A stretch of DNA of 64,000 nt from Acetonema longum DSM 6540 (GTDB lineage Bacteria; Bacillota; Negativicutes; Sporomusales; Acetonemataceae). Below, in pieces: positions 32,826 to 41,904 of the stretch. Under the pieces are notes generated by a model. The model made no database searches, was not told where the DNA came from, and saw only the letters and a list, made by a program, of their open reading frames with translations. Every line of letters begins with the position of its first letter. The stretch's first letter is position 1. The translations under genes and the position numbers were made by a program. The stretch is taken from the NCBI RefSeq assembly GCF_000219125.1, contig NZ_AFGF01000015.1, forward strand, positions 1-64,000, given 5' to 3'.

Positions 32826-34810
32826 TCCAACTCACTCTCCTCCACATATCGGGTCACGATTTCAATTAATTGGCGCTTGGCCTCTTCCAAGTCTGTAGTT
32901 TTCAGCTGAGCCCCGGCCATAGTCTGATGTCCGCCGCCGCCCAGCTGCTCCATAATCACCTGTACGTTGATTTCGCCCTGAGAACGGGCGCTGATCCCTA
33001 TGGTATCCTCATCCAAGGGAAACAGAACAAAACTGACCTTTACCTCTTCCAAGTTCAGCAGCATATCGGCAGCCTGAGCAGATACCATCTGCACGTTTTT
33101 AATCCGAAGCGGACAGGCGGATACAATAATCCCGCCCGGCAGCAAATGTGCGTTAGAAATGACCTCTGCCCGGTGTTGCAAAGACTCCAGGTCTACCCGG
33201 AACAACTGCCGGGCCAGATGGGGATCGGCTCCGGCCCGCCTCAGATAAGAAGCGGCTTCAAAGGTGCGGAATCCTGTCTGATCCGCAAAATTCTTGGTAT
33301 CCACCAGGATGCCGGCATATAGAGCCGATGCTTCCAGGCGGGTCAGATCAATGGTGGTATCAAAATACATCAACAATTCACTGATCAGCTCAGCCGTGGA
33401 AGAAGAAGACGGTTCCAGATAGACCAGCAGCGGATTGGCAATAAAACTTTCCGCCCGGCGATGGTGGTCAAGGACAATGACCTTTTCCAACCGGCGGAGC
33501 AACTCCGGCGCCGCTGTCATTTCCGGACGATGGGTATCCACGACAAACAGCAGTACCTGATTGGGATCTATGCCGTCAATCATCTCCGCCGCCTGCGCCG
33601 GAGTCATCAGGATATCCTGATAGTCTTCATTTTCTTCCAGCAGATCCGCCAGTTTCTCCACAGCCGTTCCAAGCTGGCTGACAATAATATGACAGGGCTT
33701 CTCCAGGTGCCGGGCCATAGCCGCTATCCCCAGAGCCGCCCCCAGGCTGTCATAGTCCTCGTTGGCATGACTCATGATCAGCACCAGGTTCGTTCTCTCC
33801 ATCAATTCCCGCAATGCCTGTGAGATAATACGGGCCTTCACCCGGGTGTTTTTTTCCACAGCCTTGGCTTTGCCGCCATAAAACTGCACCCTGCCATCCA
33901 CGTGCACCGCCGCCTGATCGCCGCCCCGGCCCAGGGCCAGGTCAAGCTGGGCCTGGGCTTTTTGCCCCAAGTCCAGCATGGAATCTTCATCGGCTGCCAC
34001 CCCCATGCTGAGGGTGACCGGAATCTTATTGCCGCCATAGATGGCGCGAATCTTATCCAGAATATCAAATCGGTTGGCCAACAGCTGATCCAGGGAAAAG
34101 CGGTTGAAGACCGCCACATACATATCCTCAGCGTATTTTTTCAAAAAGCCCTGATGTTCGCTGGCCCAATCCACCATTCTGGCGTTGACCTGGGACAGAA
34201 TGTCGCCTCTTTGACTTTCAGTGAGTCCTTTTAAGACATCACTGATATTGTCAATCTGGGTATAGGCGATTACCGGCATGGCCGCATGACTTTTTAAGCG
34301 GATGGTCTCACTGTCGGTAATATCGGTAATAAACACCGCCAGATATTCGGCCGAGTCATCGCTCGAATGGCAATATAACTGATAATATTTGTCTTCCCAG
34401 GCAACGGTCTGAGGTGACGTGATTCTGCCGCCATTTTGGGCCAGGGAGAGCTCGGGTATAACCTGGCAAATGGATTGGCCGGGCAGAACCTCCTGCCCCA
34501 GCCATTGGCTGAAAATAGGATTGCACCAGTGAATCGTCCCTTTGGCATCAATCAAGGCCATGGCCAAAGGCAAATTGTCCAGGGCGTACATGGCCATTTG
34601 ATCCACATGGTAGGTTAATGTCTCCAGATAGGCGGCTAAAGCCTCCTGCTGTTCCTTATACCGTTCCCGTCCATAGATAAAGCCTATGTAAAAGGCGATA
34701 GCCAGTACGGTGGCAATATAGATGTTGTAGTAGCCCACTAAAAGCACCAGGATGACCGCAGCTACGGTTAACCAGCGGGTGCCGAAGGTAAACGCCGGAG
34801 CATTAAACAT
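32822..34810 (-). CDS. gdpP: Cyclic-di-AMP phosphodiesterase GdpP
   Basis: 662 residues. Two N-terminal membrane segments (about 10-50), a PAS domain (60-160), a degenerate GGDEF domain (170-300), then DHH (from about 335: IMSHANEDYDSLGAALG, VVDTHRP, VLDHHRRAE) and DHHA1 with GGGGHQTMAGAQ. It degrades the second messenger c-di-AMP, linking it to osmotic and cell-wall homeostasis. Located between DUF2232 and rplI, as in Firmicutes. Confidence 0.95.
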   Translation of the reverse strand: MFNAPAFTFGTRWLTVAAVILVLLVGYYNIYIATVLAIAFYIGFIYGRERYKEQQEALAAYLETLTYHVDQMAMYALDNLPLAMALIDAKGTIHWCNPIFSQWLGQEVLPGQSICQVIPELSLAQNGGRITSPQTVAWEDKYYQLYCHSSDDSAEYLAVFITDITDSETIRLKSHAAMPVIAYTQIDNISDVLKGLTESQRGDILSQVNARMVDWASEHQGFLKKYAEDMYVAVFNRFSLDQLLANRFDILDKIRAIYGGNKIPVTLSMGVAADEDSMLDLGQKAQAQLDLALGRGGDQAAVHVDGRVQFYGGKAKAVEKNTRVKARIISQALRELMERTNLVLIMSHANEDYDSLGAALGIAAMARHLEKPCHIIVSQLGTAVEKLADLLEENEDYQDILMTPAQAAEMIDGIDPNQVLLFVVDTHRPEMTAAPELLRRLEKVIVLDHHRRAESFIANPLLVYLEPSSSSTAELISELLMYFDTTIDLTRLEASALYAGILVDTKNFADQTGFRTFEAASYLRRAGADPHLARQLFRVDLESLQHRAEVISNAHLLPGGIIVSACPLRIKNVQMVSAQAADMLLNLEEVKVSFVLFPLDEDTIGISARSQGEINVQVIMEQLGGGGHQTMAGAQLKTTDLEEAKRQLIEIVTRYVEESELE

Positions 34811-34825
34811 AAAACTTCCCTCCTG

Positions 34826-35806
34826 TCAAAACTGACGGGGTTCCTTCAGCCGACGATAATCGAGAATCAAATCAAAAACTCCGGCGAAAACAGCAATCTG
34901 TGCAAACAAGGGATTGATAAAGATAAATACTAGCAAGACAGTACGGATGAATTTCGGTACTTCATATTTGTCGGCGAGAAAGCACCCCAGGGCAAGACCC
35001 TGCACTAAGAAAACCAGGATCGTGATCCACTGCAGATTCGCGGCCAGCTGATAAATGATCTGGTACTGGGGCTGATCCTTAAAAAAGTAGAAACCGGCGC
35101 CAGACAACGCCCAGATATATACAGTGGCTCGAGGCATGTTCCAATATTTTAGCGGTGGGAAGGCTGGAATCGGCGGGGTGGCTATCGTTTTTTTCATTCT
35201 TTTTAATATGGCTTTTACTGCCAAAAAGTTGATAGTGGTGTCCATTACCGCGCCCAAGACAATCATGCTTGGCATAACCAACAGAAACTGTCTGAACAAC
35301 TCCCGCACAGTGGCGGCATTCGCGGCCAGATCCTCCTCGCTCACGCCCAGGCTGCGGTATATGTTCATCGTCTGCTTCATGGCTTGGTCTAAGGCGGCCC
35401 CGTCGATGGCAGCAAAGGGATTAACGCCTAGAACGGCGGTGTGGAGGCCTATTAATATCACCTTGGAAATCAGGGAAGCCGCAGCGCCTTGCATCAGGGT
35501 TTTTACCGGCGAATGATTCATTCGGAAACCATGACCAAGAACAATGCCAATCAGTCCGAAACCAACGACTACGGATAATGCATGCAGCGGTCTGGTTAAA
35601 AGAGCGGCAATAATCCCTGCCGCCACCGTGGCCAAAATGCTCCATTTGTATCCATGGCGCACACCCAAAAGAATAATCGGCACGGGCCAAAAAAGGGCGG
35701 CAAACTCGCCCAACACCGGAATATAAGCGCTGATCAGGGCAAAGATAACGGCAATGGCAGATAAGATCCCGCCTTCCACCATCGGTTTTACTTGGGTCTG
35801 ACTCAT
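34826..35806 (-). CDS. YybS-family (DUF2232) membrane protein
   Basis: 326 residues, 7-8 membrane segments, function unknown. The N-terminal VEGGILSAIAVIFALISAYI and C-terminal AGVFDLILDYRRLK are typical of DUF2232, which is usually encoded next to gdpP and rplI. Six positions fall in small conserved polar turns between helices. GAGGTG precedes ATG 35806. Confidence 0.85.
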   Translation of the reverse strand: MSQTQVKPMVEGGILSAIAVIFALISAYIPVLGEFAALFWPVPIILLGVRHGYKWSILATVAAGIIAALLTRPLHALSVVVGFGLIGIVLGHGFRMNHSPVKTLMQGAAASLISKVILIGLHTAVLGVNPFAAIDGAALDQAMKQTMNIYRSLGVSEEDLAANAATVRELFRQFLLVMPSMIVLGAVMDTTINFLAVKAILKRMKKTIATPPIPAFPPLKYWNMPRATVYIWALSGAGFYFFKDQPQYQIIYQLAANLQWITILVFLVQGLALGCFLADKYEVPKFIRTVLLVFIFINPLFAQIAVFAGVFDLILDYRRLKEPRQF

Positions 35807-35810
35807 TCGT

Positions 35811-36119
35811 TCACCTCTTCTGGCGGAAATGGCTTTCTAATTCAGCGTAGTCTCCCAACCATTTTTCCACTTGCTGGTCCTTTTTATTACGTTCCGACAG
35901 CCACGCCTGTGTTGTGGCGTCTAAGACGGAAAAATCAATACCCAACCGCCGTCCCAGAACGTAACAGGACGCAATAATCGCCGCCAGGGCGGTGGCGATG
36001 GCCTTTTCACTATTCTGCGCCATGGCGTGAAACAGTTCCCCCACATGGGAAACCAAGTCGGCTTTGAGCCACTCTACCAGGCGAATCTTGTACAGCAGGT
36101 CGGATTCACGGGAAAACAC
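35811..36119 (-). CDS. MazG-like family protein
   Basis: 102 residues, all-helical, of the MazG-like family seen upstream of DUF2232/gdpP in Negativicutes. KADLVSHVGELFHAMAQNSE resembles the first MazG helix, but the full E-x-x-E...E-x-x-D metal set is not clear, so pyrophosphohydrolase activity is uncertain. Start is GTG 36119, with AAGGAGGGG (at the edge of repeat R3) as SD, 5 bases away. It overlaps nothing and leads the DUF2232-gdpP-rplI unit. Confidence 0.75.
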   Translation of the reverse strand: MFSRESDLLYKIRLVEWLKADLVSHVGELFHAMAQNSEKAIATALAAIIASCYVLGRRLGIDFSVLDATTQAWLSERNKKDQQVEKWLGDYAELESHFRQKR

Positions 36120-36137
36120 TAAGACCCCTCCTTGTAG

Positions 36138-36240
36138 GCTCGGAAAGCAGCACTTTTCGGATTTGTGCTACTCCAAAGGTCCTTGGCGGTTACCCGAAAA
36201 GTCCCTTACTTTCCTTCTACCACGAGATGCTTTGCATCTC
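36138..36240. repeat. Intergenic repeat R3 (opposite orientation)
   Basis: The hairpin GAGATGC-TTT-GCATCTC (36224-36240) and the inverted arms CGGAAAGCAGCACTTTTCGG (36141-36160) and CCGAAAAG...CTTTCC (36194-36214) match R2 in reverse orientation. The GGGACC terminus is missing. Confidence 0.72.
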
Positions 36241-36330
36241 TTTTTACGTAACTTATATTATTCTAACATGGTGAGGAGGTTTCCTGCTGGGTCCTATGGT
36301 CTAGTCCAAAGATAGTTTTACCAGAGACTA

Positions 36331-36385
36331 AAGGACAGGGAATCGAGAAAACCGCCCTATTCGGCTTTCTCGGCTCCCTGCCTTT
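36331..36385. terminator. Strong hairpin downstream of the rpsR terminator
   Basis: ACAGGGAATCGAGAAAACCG folds with CGGCTTTCTCGGCTCCCTG, with TTTT on the plus side. The stretch 36241-36448 otherwise holds no gene; the promoter of the MazG-like gene probably lies here. Confidence 0.55.
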
Positions 36386-36448
36386 TCCAACCGTCCCGCA
36401 TCGCAACGGACTGTCTGCCGCAGCAAATCCGGGGATGCCGGTAAAAAA

Positions 36449-36479
36449 ACAGAAAGCACCGCTAGGCAGTGCTTTCTGT
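36449..36479 (-). terminator. Terminator of rpsF-ssb-rpsR
   Basis: ACAGAAAGCAC pairs with GTGCTTTCTGT, followed on the minus strand by seven T. It lies 20 bases beyond the rpsR stop. Confidence 0.9.
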
Positions 36480-36498
36480 TCATATCCGTCTTTTCTGT

Positions 36499-36738
36499 TT
36501 ACTCAGCAGTAAACGGCAGCAGGGCGATATTGCGGGCCCGTTTGATGGCCAGCGTTACCTGGCGCTGATGCTTCGCGCAATTGCCGGAAATGCGGCGGGG
36601 CAGAATCTTGCCGCGCTCGGTGACATACCGGCGCAGTCTGGGAACGTCTTTATAGTCAATATCAGTGACTTTATCCACGCAGAAACTGCAAATTTTCTTT
36701 TTAGGTTTTCTGCCTTTTTCACGTCTTGGTAAGGACAT
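36499..36738 (-). CDS. rpsR: Ribosomal protein bS18
   Basis: 79 residues. Small-subunit protein that pairs with bS6 on 16S r[22 protein letters not shown] and [20 protein letters not shown] match the family. The C-x-x-C plus a later Cys mark the zinc-binding (C+) form. Last gene of rpsF-ssb-rpsR. Confidence 0.97.
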   Translation of the reverse strand: MSLPRREKGRKPKKKICSFCVDKVTDIDYKDVPRLRRYVTERGKILPRRISGNCAKHQRQVTLAIKRARNIALLPFTAE

Positions 36739-36755
36739 GCTACTCTACCTCCTTC

Positions 36756-37160
36756 TTAAAAAGGAATCTCCTCATCCGGGAATACGTCTTTCCCGAACGA
36801 ACTCATATCCGCAGGCGCAGCCCCGGTTTCCGGGCCGCCTTGTTTCCTACTGTCCAAAAATTCGATATTCTGGGCAATGACTTCAGTCACGTAACGGCGC
36901 TGTTTTTCCGCCGTTTCATAACTACGGACCTGCATCCGGCCTTCCACCAGCACTCGCCGGCCTTTGGTCAGATTGTTGCCACAGGTTTCGGCCAGCCGCT
37001 CCCAGGCAACGATAGGTATAAAATCCGCTTCCCTTTGTTCCGGCGTACCGCCGAAATTGCGATTGACCGCAATGGTAAAAGAAGCTACTGCTTTGCCGCT
37101 TTGTGTATAACGCACTTCCGGATCGCGGGCCAAATGACCGACCAGTATGACTTTATTCAC
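36756..37160 (-). CDS. ssb: Single-stranded DNA-binding protein
   Basis: 134 residues, OB fold, tetrameric. Starts MNKVILVGHLARDPEVRYTQ and ends in the acidic tip DEEIPF that binds partner proteins. GTG 37160 is preferred over the in-frame GTG 37169, because AAAGGAA is 9 bases upstream of the former and because SSBs begin MNKVILVG. Confidence 0.96.
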   Translation of the reverse strand: MNKVILVGHLARDPEVRYTQSGKAVASFTIAVNRNFGGTPEQREADFIPIVAWERLAETCGNNLTKGRRVLVEGRMQVRSYETAEKQRRYVTEVIAQNIEFLDSRKQGGPETGAAPADMSSFGKDVFPDEEIPF

Positions 37161-37210
37161 AGCGGGCACTTCCTTTCGGGTCGGAAATTTTGGAAACTCG
37201 GAATTTATGA

Positions 37211-37495
37211 CTACTCGTCTTTTTTGATAATCATATGCCGCAAGATCTCGTCGGTAATCTTCATTACACGGTCCAGCTCAGCCACAGCAGCGGCGGGAGC
37301 GGCAAAGTGCGTAATGACGTAGTAGCCTTCGGTATGGTCTTTCAACTCATAGGCCAGGCGTCGTTTACCCCAACGATCAATCTTTTCCACGGAGCCGCCG
37401 TTATTTTGAATCAGGCTTTCGAACTTGGCGATTACACCGTTCATAGCCTCTTCCTCGGCCAGCTTCACAATGAATATGACTTCGTACTTATTCAC
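37211..37495 (-). CDS. rpsF: Ribosomal protein bS6
   Basis: 94 residues, ferredoxin-like fold. Begins NKYEVIFIVKLAEEEAMNGV and has KIDRWGKRRLAYELKDHTEGYYV. Start is GTG 37495 with a strong GGAGGAGGTG. First gene of rpsF-ssb-rpsR. Confidence 0.97.
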   Translation of the reverse strand: MNKYEVIFIVKLAEEEAMNGVIAKFESLIQNNGGSVEKIDRWGKRRLAYELKDHTEGYYVITHFAAPAAAVAELDRVMKITDEILRHMIIKKDE

Positions 37496-37522
37496 GAAAT
37501 CACCTCCTCCTTTGGACTAATG

Positions 37523-37613
37523 GCTCCCTGAGGGAGCAGGGAAGGTTTGCAAATATAAATTTGGAAACCAACTTAGACTAGAATAGTATAGCACTATCAA
37601 GGGACAAGTGCAA
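37523..37613 (-). promoter_or_regulatory. rpsF promoter and leader hairpin
   Basis: On the minus strand, TTGCAC (37608-37613), 17 bases, TATACT (37585-37590). The leader carries the hairpin GCTCCCT-C-AGGGAGC (37523-37537) shortly before the SD. Autoregulation by the S6:S18 complex through such a leader is known in many bacteria; I could not confirm the exact motif. Confidence 0.6.
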
Positions 37614-37652
37614 GAGAGACCCGGCTAAAAATCCAACAAATATAAAACCCGG

Positions 37653-38447
37653 TTACTCTACAGTATATTTGGCCACAGCCTGTCCCGTGAGCGGCTCCCA
37701 ATATCCCTCCGCACCGGCATGCAGCGCTCCGACTTCCAGATGCAGCATGGCGATACCGCAGTCCAGGCGCTTGGAAATATCGTGATTATGGGCTTCCTCA
37801 TCTATCTGAATGGTGACAGAGTTCTCATCCAGTACAAACTTCCATGGCTGACGGTTCACGGCGGACGGCGCCTGACGCGCCGCTTCCAGCGCCGGCTTCA
37901 TCCATTCCGGCCATTTTTCCGGTTCAAGACCGGTGCACAGGCTGTCCAGGCTCTTGCGCTTGAAAGCGTTGCCAAAGCCTGAGAGGATTTTTTCCTCCCA
38001 GGTATAGTCGGAAGAGACATAACCCAGAGGCGACACAGCCAGAATTCTTTCCTGGCCGAATAACGGAATCTGTCCCGCCACTGCTTTGGGACGAAAGAAT
38101 CCGCCTATCCAGCAGGTGGCAAGATCATGCGCTGTAGCTTCCAAAATGATGCATTCCCCCAGATAACCGACGGTTTCCTGCACCATAGGCTCGCGCATAT
38201 CACCAATCACAGCCACGTAGGCCGGTGCTCCCTTCACTTTGCCGTAAGGACCGATTGCACCTTTGAAAATACTGCTGGGAGCCTCGTCCACCAAGACGGC
38301 CCGGGCGCCGCTGATTTCCCGGTTAAGATCCTTAATGAAAACTGCCAGTTGCCGCCAGATTGCTTCAGGTATCGGCTCCTGGTTATACTGTCTTCTGGAG
38401 CGTCGCTTCTCAATCGCCGGGTACCACTTTTCTGCCGGTATCTGCAT
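37653..38447 (-). CDS. Nitroreductase-family protein
   Basis: 264 residues. FMN-binding nitroreductase fold: IEKRRSRRQYNQEPIPE at the N-terminus, YLGECIILEATAHDLATCWIGGFF in the middle, QAPSAVNRQPWKFV in the second half with the S-x-x-N-x-Q-P-W flavin motif. The order (flavin motif late) fits the two-domain 'putative TM nitroreductase' family. Substrate unknown. ATG 38447 follows GGCAGGG loosely. Confidence 0.87.
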   Translation of the reverse strand: MQIPAEKWYPAIEKRRSRRQYNQEPIPEAIWRQLAVFIKDLNREISGARAVLVDEAPSSIFKGAIGPYGKVKGAPAYVAVIGDMREPMVQETVGYLGECIILEATAHDLATCWIGGFFRPKAVAGQIPLFGQERILAVSPLGYVSSDYTWEEKILSGFGNAFKRKSLDSLCTGLEPEKWPEWMKPALEAARQAPSAVNRQPWKFVLDENSVTIQIDEEAHNHDISKRLDCGIAMLHLEVGALHAGAEGYWEPLTGQAVAKYTVE

Positions 38448-38504
38448 CAATCTTTTCCCTGCCTTTGTTATGATTTATGATGATCAATGATCGTCAGTGC
38501 CCGA

Positions 38505-39011
38505 TCACGTTGATGTCAAGATTTTTTGATATAACACAATATCGAGGATTCGCCCGAACTTGATACCCACCTGCCGCAAATGGCCGCAGTTTTCATAGCC
38601 ATTCTTGGCGAACAGGTTAACGCTGGCCTGATTTTCAGCGCAAATCACTCCCATCAGGACTGCGATGCCTCTCTCTTTTGCCAATTTTTCCAGGTGGGAC
38701 AGAGCCAATGTTCCAAGACCCTTCCCCAAATGGTCCGGTTTTAGGTACACTGTGGCTTCGGCGGTACGGTCATAGGCCTCACGCTTCTTGTACTGGGTCA
38801 GAATAAAATAGCCGCATACCAAGCCATCCGGTCCGGTAAAGACACAGGCCTGATAGCGCGGATTATCAAACAGAACGAGCTGCCGCATTTCTTCCATCGT
38901 ATGCGGGCGCTCATGAAAAGTCGCCGTTGTATGCTGAATATAATAATTGTAGATATCCAGCACCGCCGGCAGATGCGCTTCGGTCAGTGTCTGAATCGCA
39001 CAGTGGGTCAT
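38505..39011 (-). CDS. GNAT N-acetyltransferase (phosphinothricin acetyltransferase-like)
   Basis: 168 residues. Acetyl-CoA motif YLKPDHLGKGLGTLALSHLE (R/Q-x-x-G-x-G/A type), N-terminal DIYNYYIQHTTATFHERP, and C-terminal VNLFAKNGYENCGHLRQVG, the arrangement of the PAT/YncA group that acetylates small amines such as phosphinothricin or methionine sulfone. Its ATG overlaps the stop of the HD gene. Confidence 0.88.
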   Translation of the reverse strand: MTHCAIQTLTEAHLPAVLDIYNYYIQHTTATFHERPHTMEEMRQLVLFDNPRYQACVFTGPDGLVCGYFILTQYKKREAYDRTAEATVYLKPDHLGKGLGTLALSHLEKLAKERGIAVLMGVICAENQASVNLFAKNGYENCGHLRQVGIKFGRILDIVLYQKILTST

Positions 39012-39664
39012 GTTTGTTCCTCCTGAGTAAGGCGGTGCATTGCCTGCCGAATGTTTGCCCGGGCCTGCTGCTCGTAGGAGCCGCCGAAGCTTTCCGTCCG
39101 GTAAATCCGCGGCCGCGTTAAAAATTGCGCCAGTACCTGGCAGCGGCCTTTGCGATAGACTGCCGCGTCCAGGCAGGCGTACTCCCGGCGGATGGCGGTT
39201 TCGTAGATCTCATACTCCGGGGTTGAACGGGACAGTACCGCCAGGTCGATGTCCAGCAGATAGGCGGCGTCCGGCGGTATTCCCCCCCTTTCTCCGGCCG
39301 TCAGGCCATGCCCGGTCAGCAAAATATAGTTTCCTGCCGTCCGCCCGAACCCTTCCGGCGCTCCAAGCCTGTCAGCCCACTGTTCCGCCGCCATGGCGCT
39401 TAATGCCTCGTTGCATATTGAACCCGGCACGCACACCAGGTCATGCATCCACAGGGCGTAGTCCACCATATCAGGCCGAGCCAAATGCCGCCTGATCCGG
39501 TCAAAATGCCCAAAACATTCCGCCAGATGATCCAGATTGTGATAGGCTCGAAAATACTGGCTGTAGCTGTCATGGATCCATTCATACACCTGACCGGCGG
39601 CATCCCGGTCCCAATCCATCCGCCCGGACAGCAGCCGCCATCGCGCCGTTGCATCAAAATCCAA
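39008..39664 (-). CDS. HD-superfamily metal-dependent phosphohydrolase-like protein
   Basis: 218 residues matching the COG4339 group of predicted HD phosphohydrolases: RAYHNLDHLAECFGHFDRI, the H-D pair in YALWMHDLVCVPG, and ILLTGHG, then LDIDLAVLSRSTPEYEIYE. The C-terminal RIYRTESFGGSYEQQARANI is typical. Substrate unknown. Start TTG 39664 with AAGGTGG 6 bases upstream. Co-transcribed with the GNAT gene. Confidence 0.82.
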   Translation of the reverse strand: MDFDATARWRLLSGRMDWDRDAAGQVYEWIHDSYSQYFRAYHNLDHLAECFGHFDRIRRHLARPDMVDYALWMHDLVCVPGSICNEALSAMAAEQWADRLGAPEGFGRTAGNYILLTGHGLTAGERGGIPPDAAYLLDIDLAVLSRSTPEYEIYETAIRREYACLDAAVYRKGRCQVLAQFLTRPRIYRTESFGGSYEQQARANIRQAMHRLTQEEQT

Positions 39665-39738
39665 TTGCGTCCACCTTATCCCCTAAATCTGTTACTAAAC
39701 CTGCCTTCAGTCTCGAATCCGGACCTTTTCAACTCCTC

Positions 39739-40509
39739 CTACCGAAGCGAACGAATCAAATCCAGCGCTCTGGCAAACCGGGCCGCATCCTGCTGCCGGT
39801 CACCGGAGGAGTTAAAGGTAACCTGGCCTTGGCCCTGTTCCAGCAGGTCGTTATCGGTTAAAACATTCTTCAGATGCCGGACCGTCCCGGCAGCACCATC
39901 GATAATGTCAACGCCGGCAGGCAGAACCTGCCGTAAATGATCTGTAAAAAAAGGAAAATGGGTACAACCCAATACCACTGTGCCATATTGGGCGAGATCC
40001 AGCTGGGACAGCTTTTGCCGCAGGCAGGGCACTACCACCTCAGGGTCAAACTGCTGCGTTTCGGCAAATTCCACCAGTTCGGGCAGAGGCAGAAAATCCA
40101 CAATATGGTGCTGATCCACTCTTGCCACCAAATGCTGAAATTTACTCTCTTTCAGCGTCAAAGTGGTGGCGAACACTAAGACTCGCCTGCCTTGATCATC
40201 GTTTTTCAGAACCGCCGGCTTGACCGCCGGTTCCATCCCCAGCACCGGAAAAGGGTATTTGGCCCGCAGGCTGTCGGCGGCAATGCTGGTCGCGGTGTTA
40301 CAGGCCAGTACCAGAGCCTTGATGCCGCCGGCAATCATCTGTTCCACTGCCTCAAATATATATTGGTGCACTATTTCCTTTGGCTTTTCGCCATAAGGCA
40401 CATGTTTGGTATCAGCGTAGTAAAGATAATCTTCCCGGGGCAGTTCCTTCAGCGCCTCAGCCAGAACGGTAATGCCGCCCACCCCGGAATCAAAAATGCC
40501 GATTTTCAT
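39739..40509 (-). CDS. murI: Glutamate racemase
   Basis: 256 residues. Makes D-glutamate for peptidoglycan. IGIFDSGVGGITVL at the N-terminus, YADTKHVPYGEK, first catalytic Cys in LVLACNTATSIAA, second in VVLGCTHFPFF. Cytosolic. The gene upstream is divergent. Confidence 0.96.
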   Translation of the reverse strand: MKIGIFDSGVGGITVLAEALKELPREDYLYYADTKHVPYGEKPKEIVHQYIFEAVEQMIAGGIKALVLACNTATSIAADSLRAKYPFPVLGMEPAVKPAVLKNDDQGRRVLVFATTLTLKESKFQHLVARVDQHHIVDFLPLPELVEFAETQQFDPEVVVPCLRQKLSQLDLAQYGTVVLGCTHFPFFTDHLRQVLPAGVDIIDGAAGTVRHLKNVLTDNDLLEQGQGQVTFNSSGDRQQDAARFARALDLIRSLR

Positions 40510-40730
40510 GGTGTGACTCGCCCGCCCGGCGCCGTGATGATGACTGCGGTCCGCGCTATCCGGCTGAGCGGGGATTTACCTCCTTTGTCCTCTGTTATTT
40601 AAGGATGTACCATTATAATACTATTGCACCTGACAACAGTTTTATGCTGTCTCCATATATATACATTTTAGCGCTTTATAGGAAAAATCCTGCTGAAATA
40701 GCGCAAAGGAAAATTTGGATTATATTTACA

Positions 40731-40782
40731 GGATAAGCATTGTTGTTTATCCTTGACACATATCTTTTGGGAAATATATACT
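40731..40782 (+). promoter_or_regulatory. Promoter and inverted repeat upstream of the MBL gene
   Basis: TTGACA (40753-40758), 18 bases, TATACT (40777-40782), start near 40789. The inverted repeat GGATAA...TTATCC (40731-40752) abuts the -35 box, so it may be an operator. The rest of 40510-40730 shows nothing else. Confidence 0.6.
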
Positions 40783-40832
40783 GATTGTAACTATTGCCAA
40801 CCTATTTATCTTTCCAAGGAGGTCCCGATTCT

Positions 40833-41582
40833 ATGAAACCGCAAGCCACCGTCACTTACCTTTTCCACAGCGGCTTTGCCGTTGAAACAGCCGACCTATT
40901 TTTCATCTTTGATTATTATAGTCTATTTCCCAAAAAATTAGAAAAGACCTTTGCCAATGGTTTTATTTCCGGGGAATATCTCGCCGCTAAGCCGAATGTC
41001 TATGTATTCGCTTCCCATGCCCATGGGGACCACTACGACCCGGTCATTTGGGACTGGAGCACGGAGACTGACATTACCTATATCCTCAGCAGCGATATCC
41101 CGGCCAGGCCCGGCATCCGGAAAACTTACAGCCTGGCTCCCGGCGAAAAGTGGACGGACGACAACCTGGAGGTGCTAGTCTATGGATCATCAGATGCAGG
41201 CGCTTCCTTCCTGGTAAAAACCAATGGCCTGTCGATCTTTCACGCCGGCGATCTAAACTGGTGGCACTGGTCCGGGGAAACGCCGGAAGAACAAAAGTAC
41301 GCGGAAGACCTGTTTAAAACCGAGCTCGATAAGCTCACCGGCCAGCCGGTAGACATCGCCTTTTTCCCGGTGGACCGCCGCCTGGAGGAGGCCTACTGTA
41401 TAGGCGCTGAATATTTCGCCGAAAAAATAAAGCCCCAGGTGCTATTTCCCATGCACTTCGGCACCGACTGCAAAGCCACGTCCGCCTTTAAAGAGAGAAG
41501 CAGAAACAAACAAGCGCCTTTTGCTACCTATGAAATCACCCACCGGGGACAGCAATTCAGCTATCCGCCGGCATCTCTCTAA
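40833..41582 (+). CDS. MBL-fold metallo-hydrolase
   Basis: 249 residues. Metallo-beta-lactamase fold with FASHAHGDHYDP (H-x-H-x-D-H), HAGDLNWWHW as the second metal site, and VLFPMHFGTD near the C-terminus. It resembles UlaG-type lactonase relatives; the substrate is unknown. ATG 40833 follows AAGGAGG. It has its own promoter and terminator, so it forms a single-gene unit. Confidence 0.88.
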   Translation: MKPQATVTYLFHSGFAVETADLFFIFDYYSLFPKKLEKTFANGFISGEYLAAKPNVYVFASHAHGDHYDPVIWDWSTETDITYILSSDIPARPGIRKTYSLAPGEKWTDDNLEVLVYGSSDAGASFLVKTNGLSIFHAGDLNWWHWSGETPEEQKYAEDLFKTELDKLTGQPVDIAFFPVDRRLEEAYCIGAEYFAEKIKPQVLFPMHFGTDCKATSAFKERSRNKQAPFATYEITHRGQQFSYPPASL

Positions 41583-41583
41583 A

Positions 41584-41613
41584 AAAGCACCCGGCGCTCC
41601 TGCCGGGTGCTTT
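41584..41613 (+). terminator. Terminator of the MBL gene
   Basis: AAAGCACCCGGC pairs perfectly with GCCGGGTGCTTT. Confidence 0.88.
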
Positions 41614-41660
41614 CAGTCTATCTATAAACCTGTCATAAAACCCATCTACGGCCTCGAAAC

Positions 41661-41903
41661 AGGGACCGTTCAAAAAGGTTCAGATGCTAGGAAGACCGAG
41701 AAAGCGCGCGCAGACAGTACGTTCGAGAGGGTACGGCAATGCTGGAAAGATGCGCAGCATCGTGAAAGCTGGAAGAAAGTATGCGCTTTTCGGGGTAGTC
41801 AGTACGAAAAAACTATCGAGATAAAACCCGAAAAGAGATACTTTCTGAACAGCGCGCTCTCGTAGGTCTGACAACGCAGATGGGCCCTTTTCAACGGTCC
41901 CCT
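41661..41903. repeat. Intergenic repeat R4 (most complete copy)
   Basis: A 243-bp element with terminal inverted repeats: AGGGACCGTTCAAAAAGG at the left and CCCTTTTCAACGGTCCCC at the right. Inside lie GATGC-GCA-GCATC (41749-41761) and the inverted arms 41775-41794 and 41827-41845. No ORF. Related copies are R1 to R3. It ends 2 bases before the ychF stop codon. Confidence 0.78.
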
Positions 41904-41904
41904 T

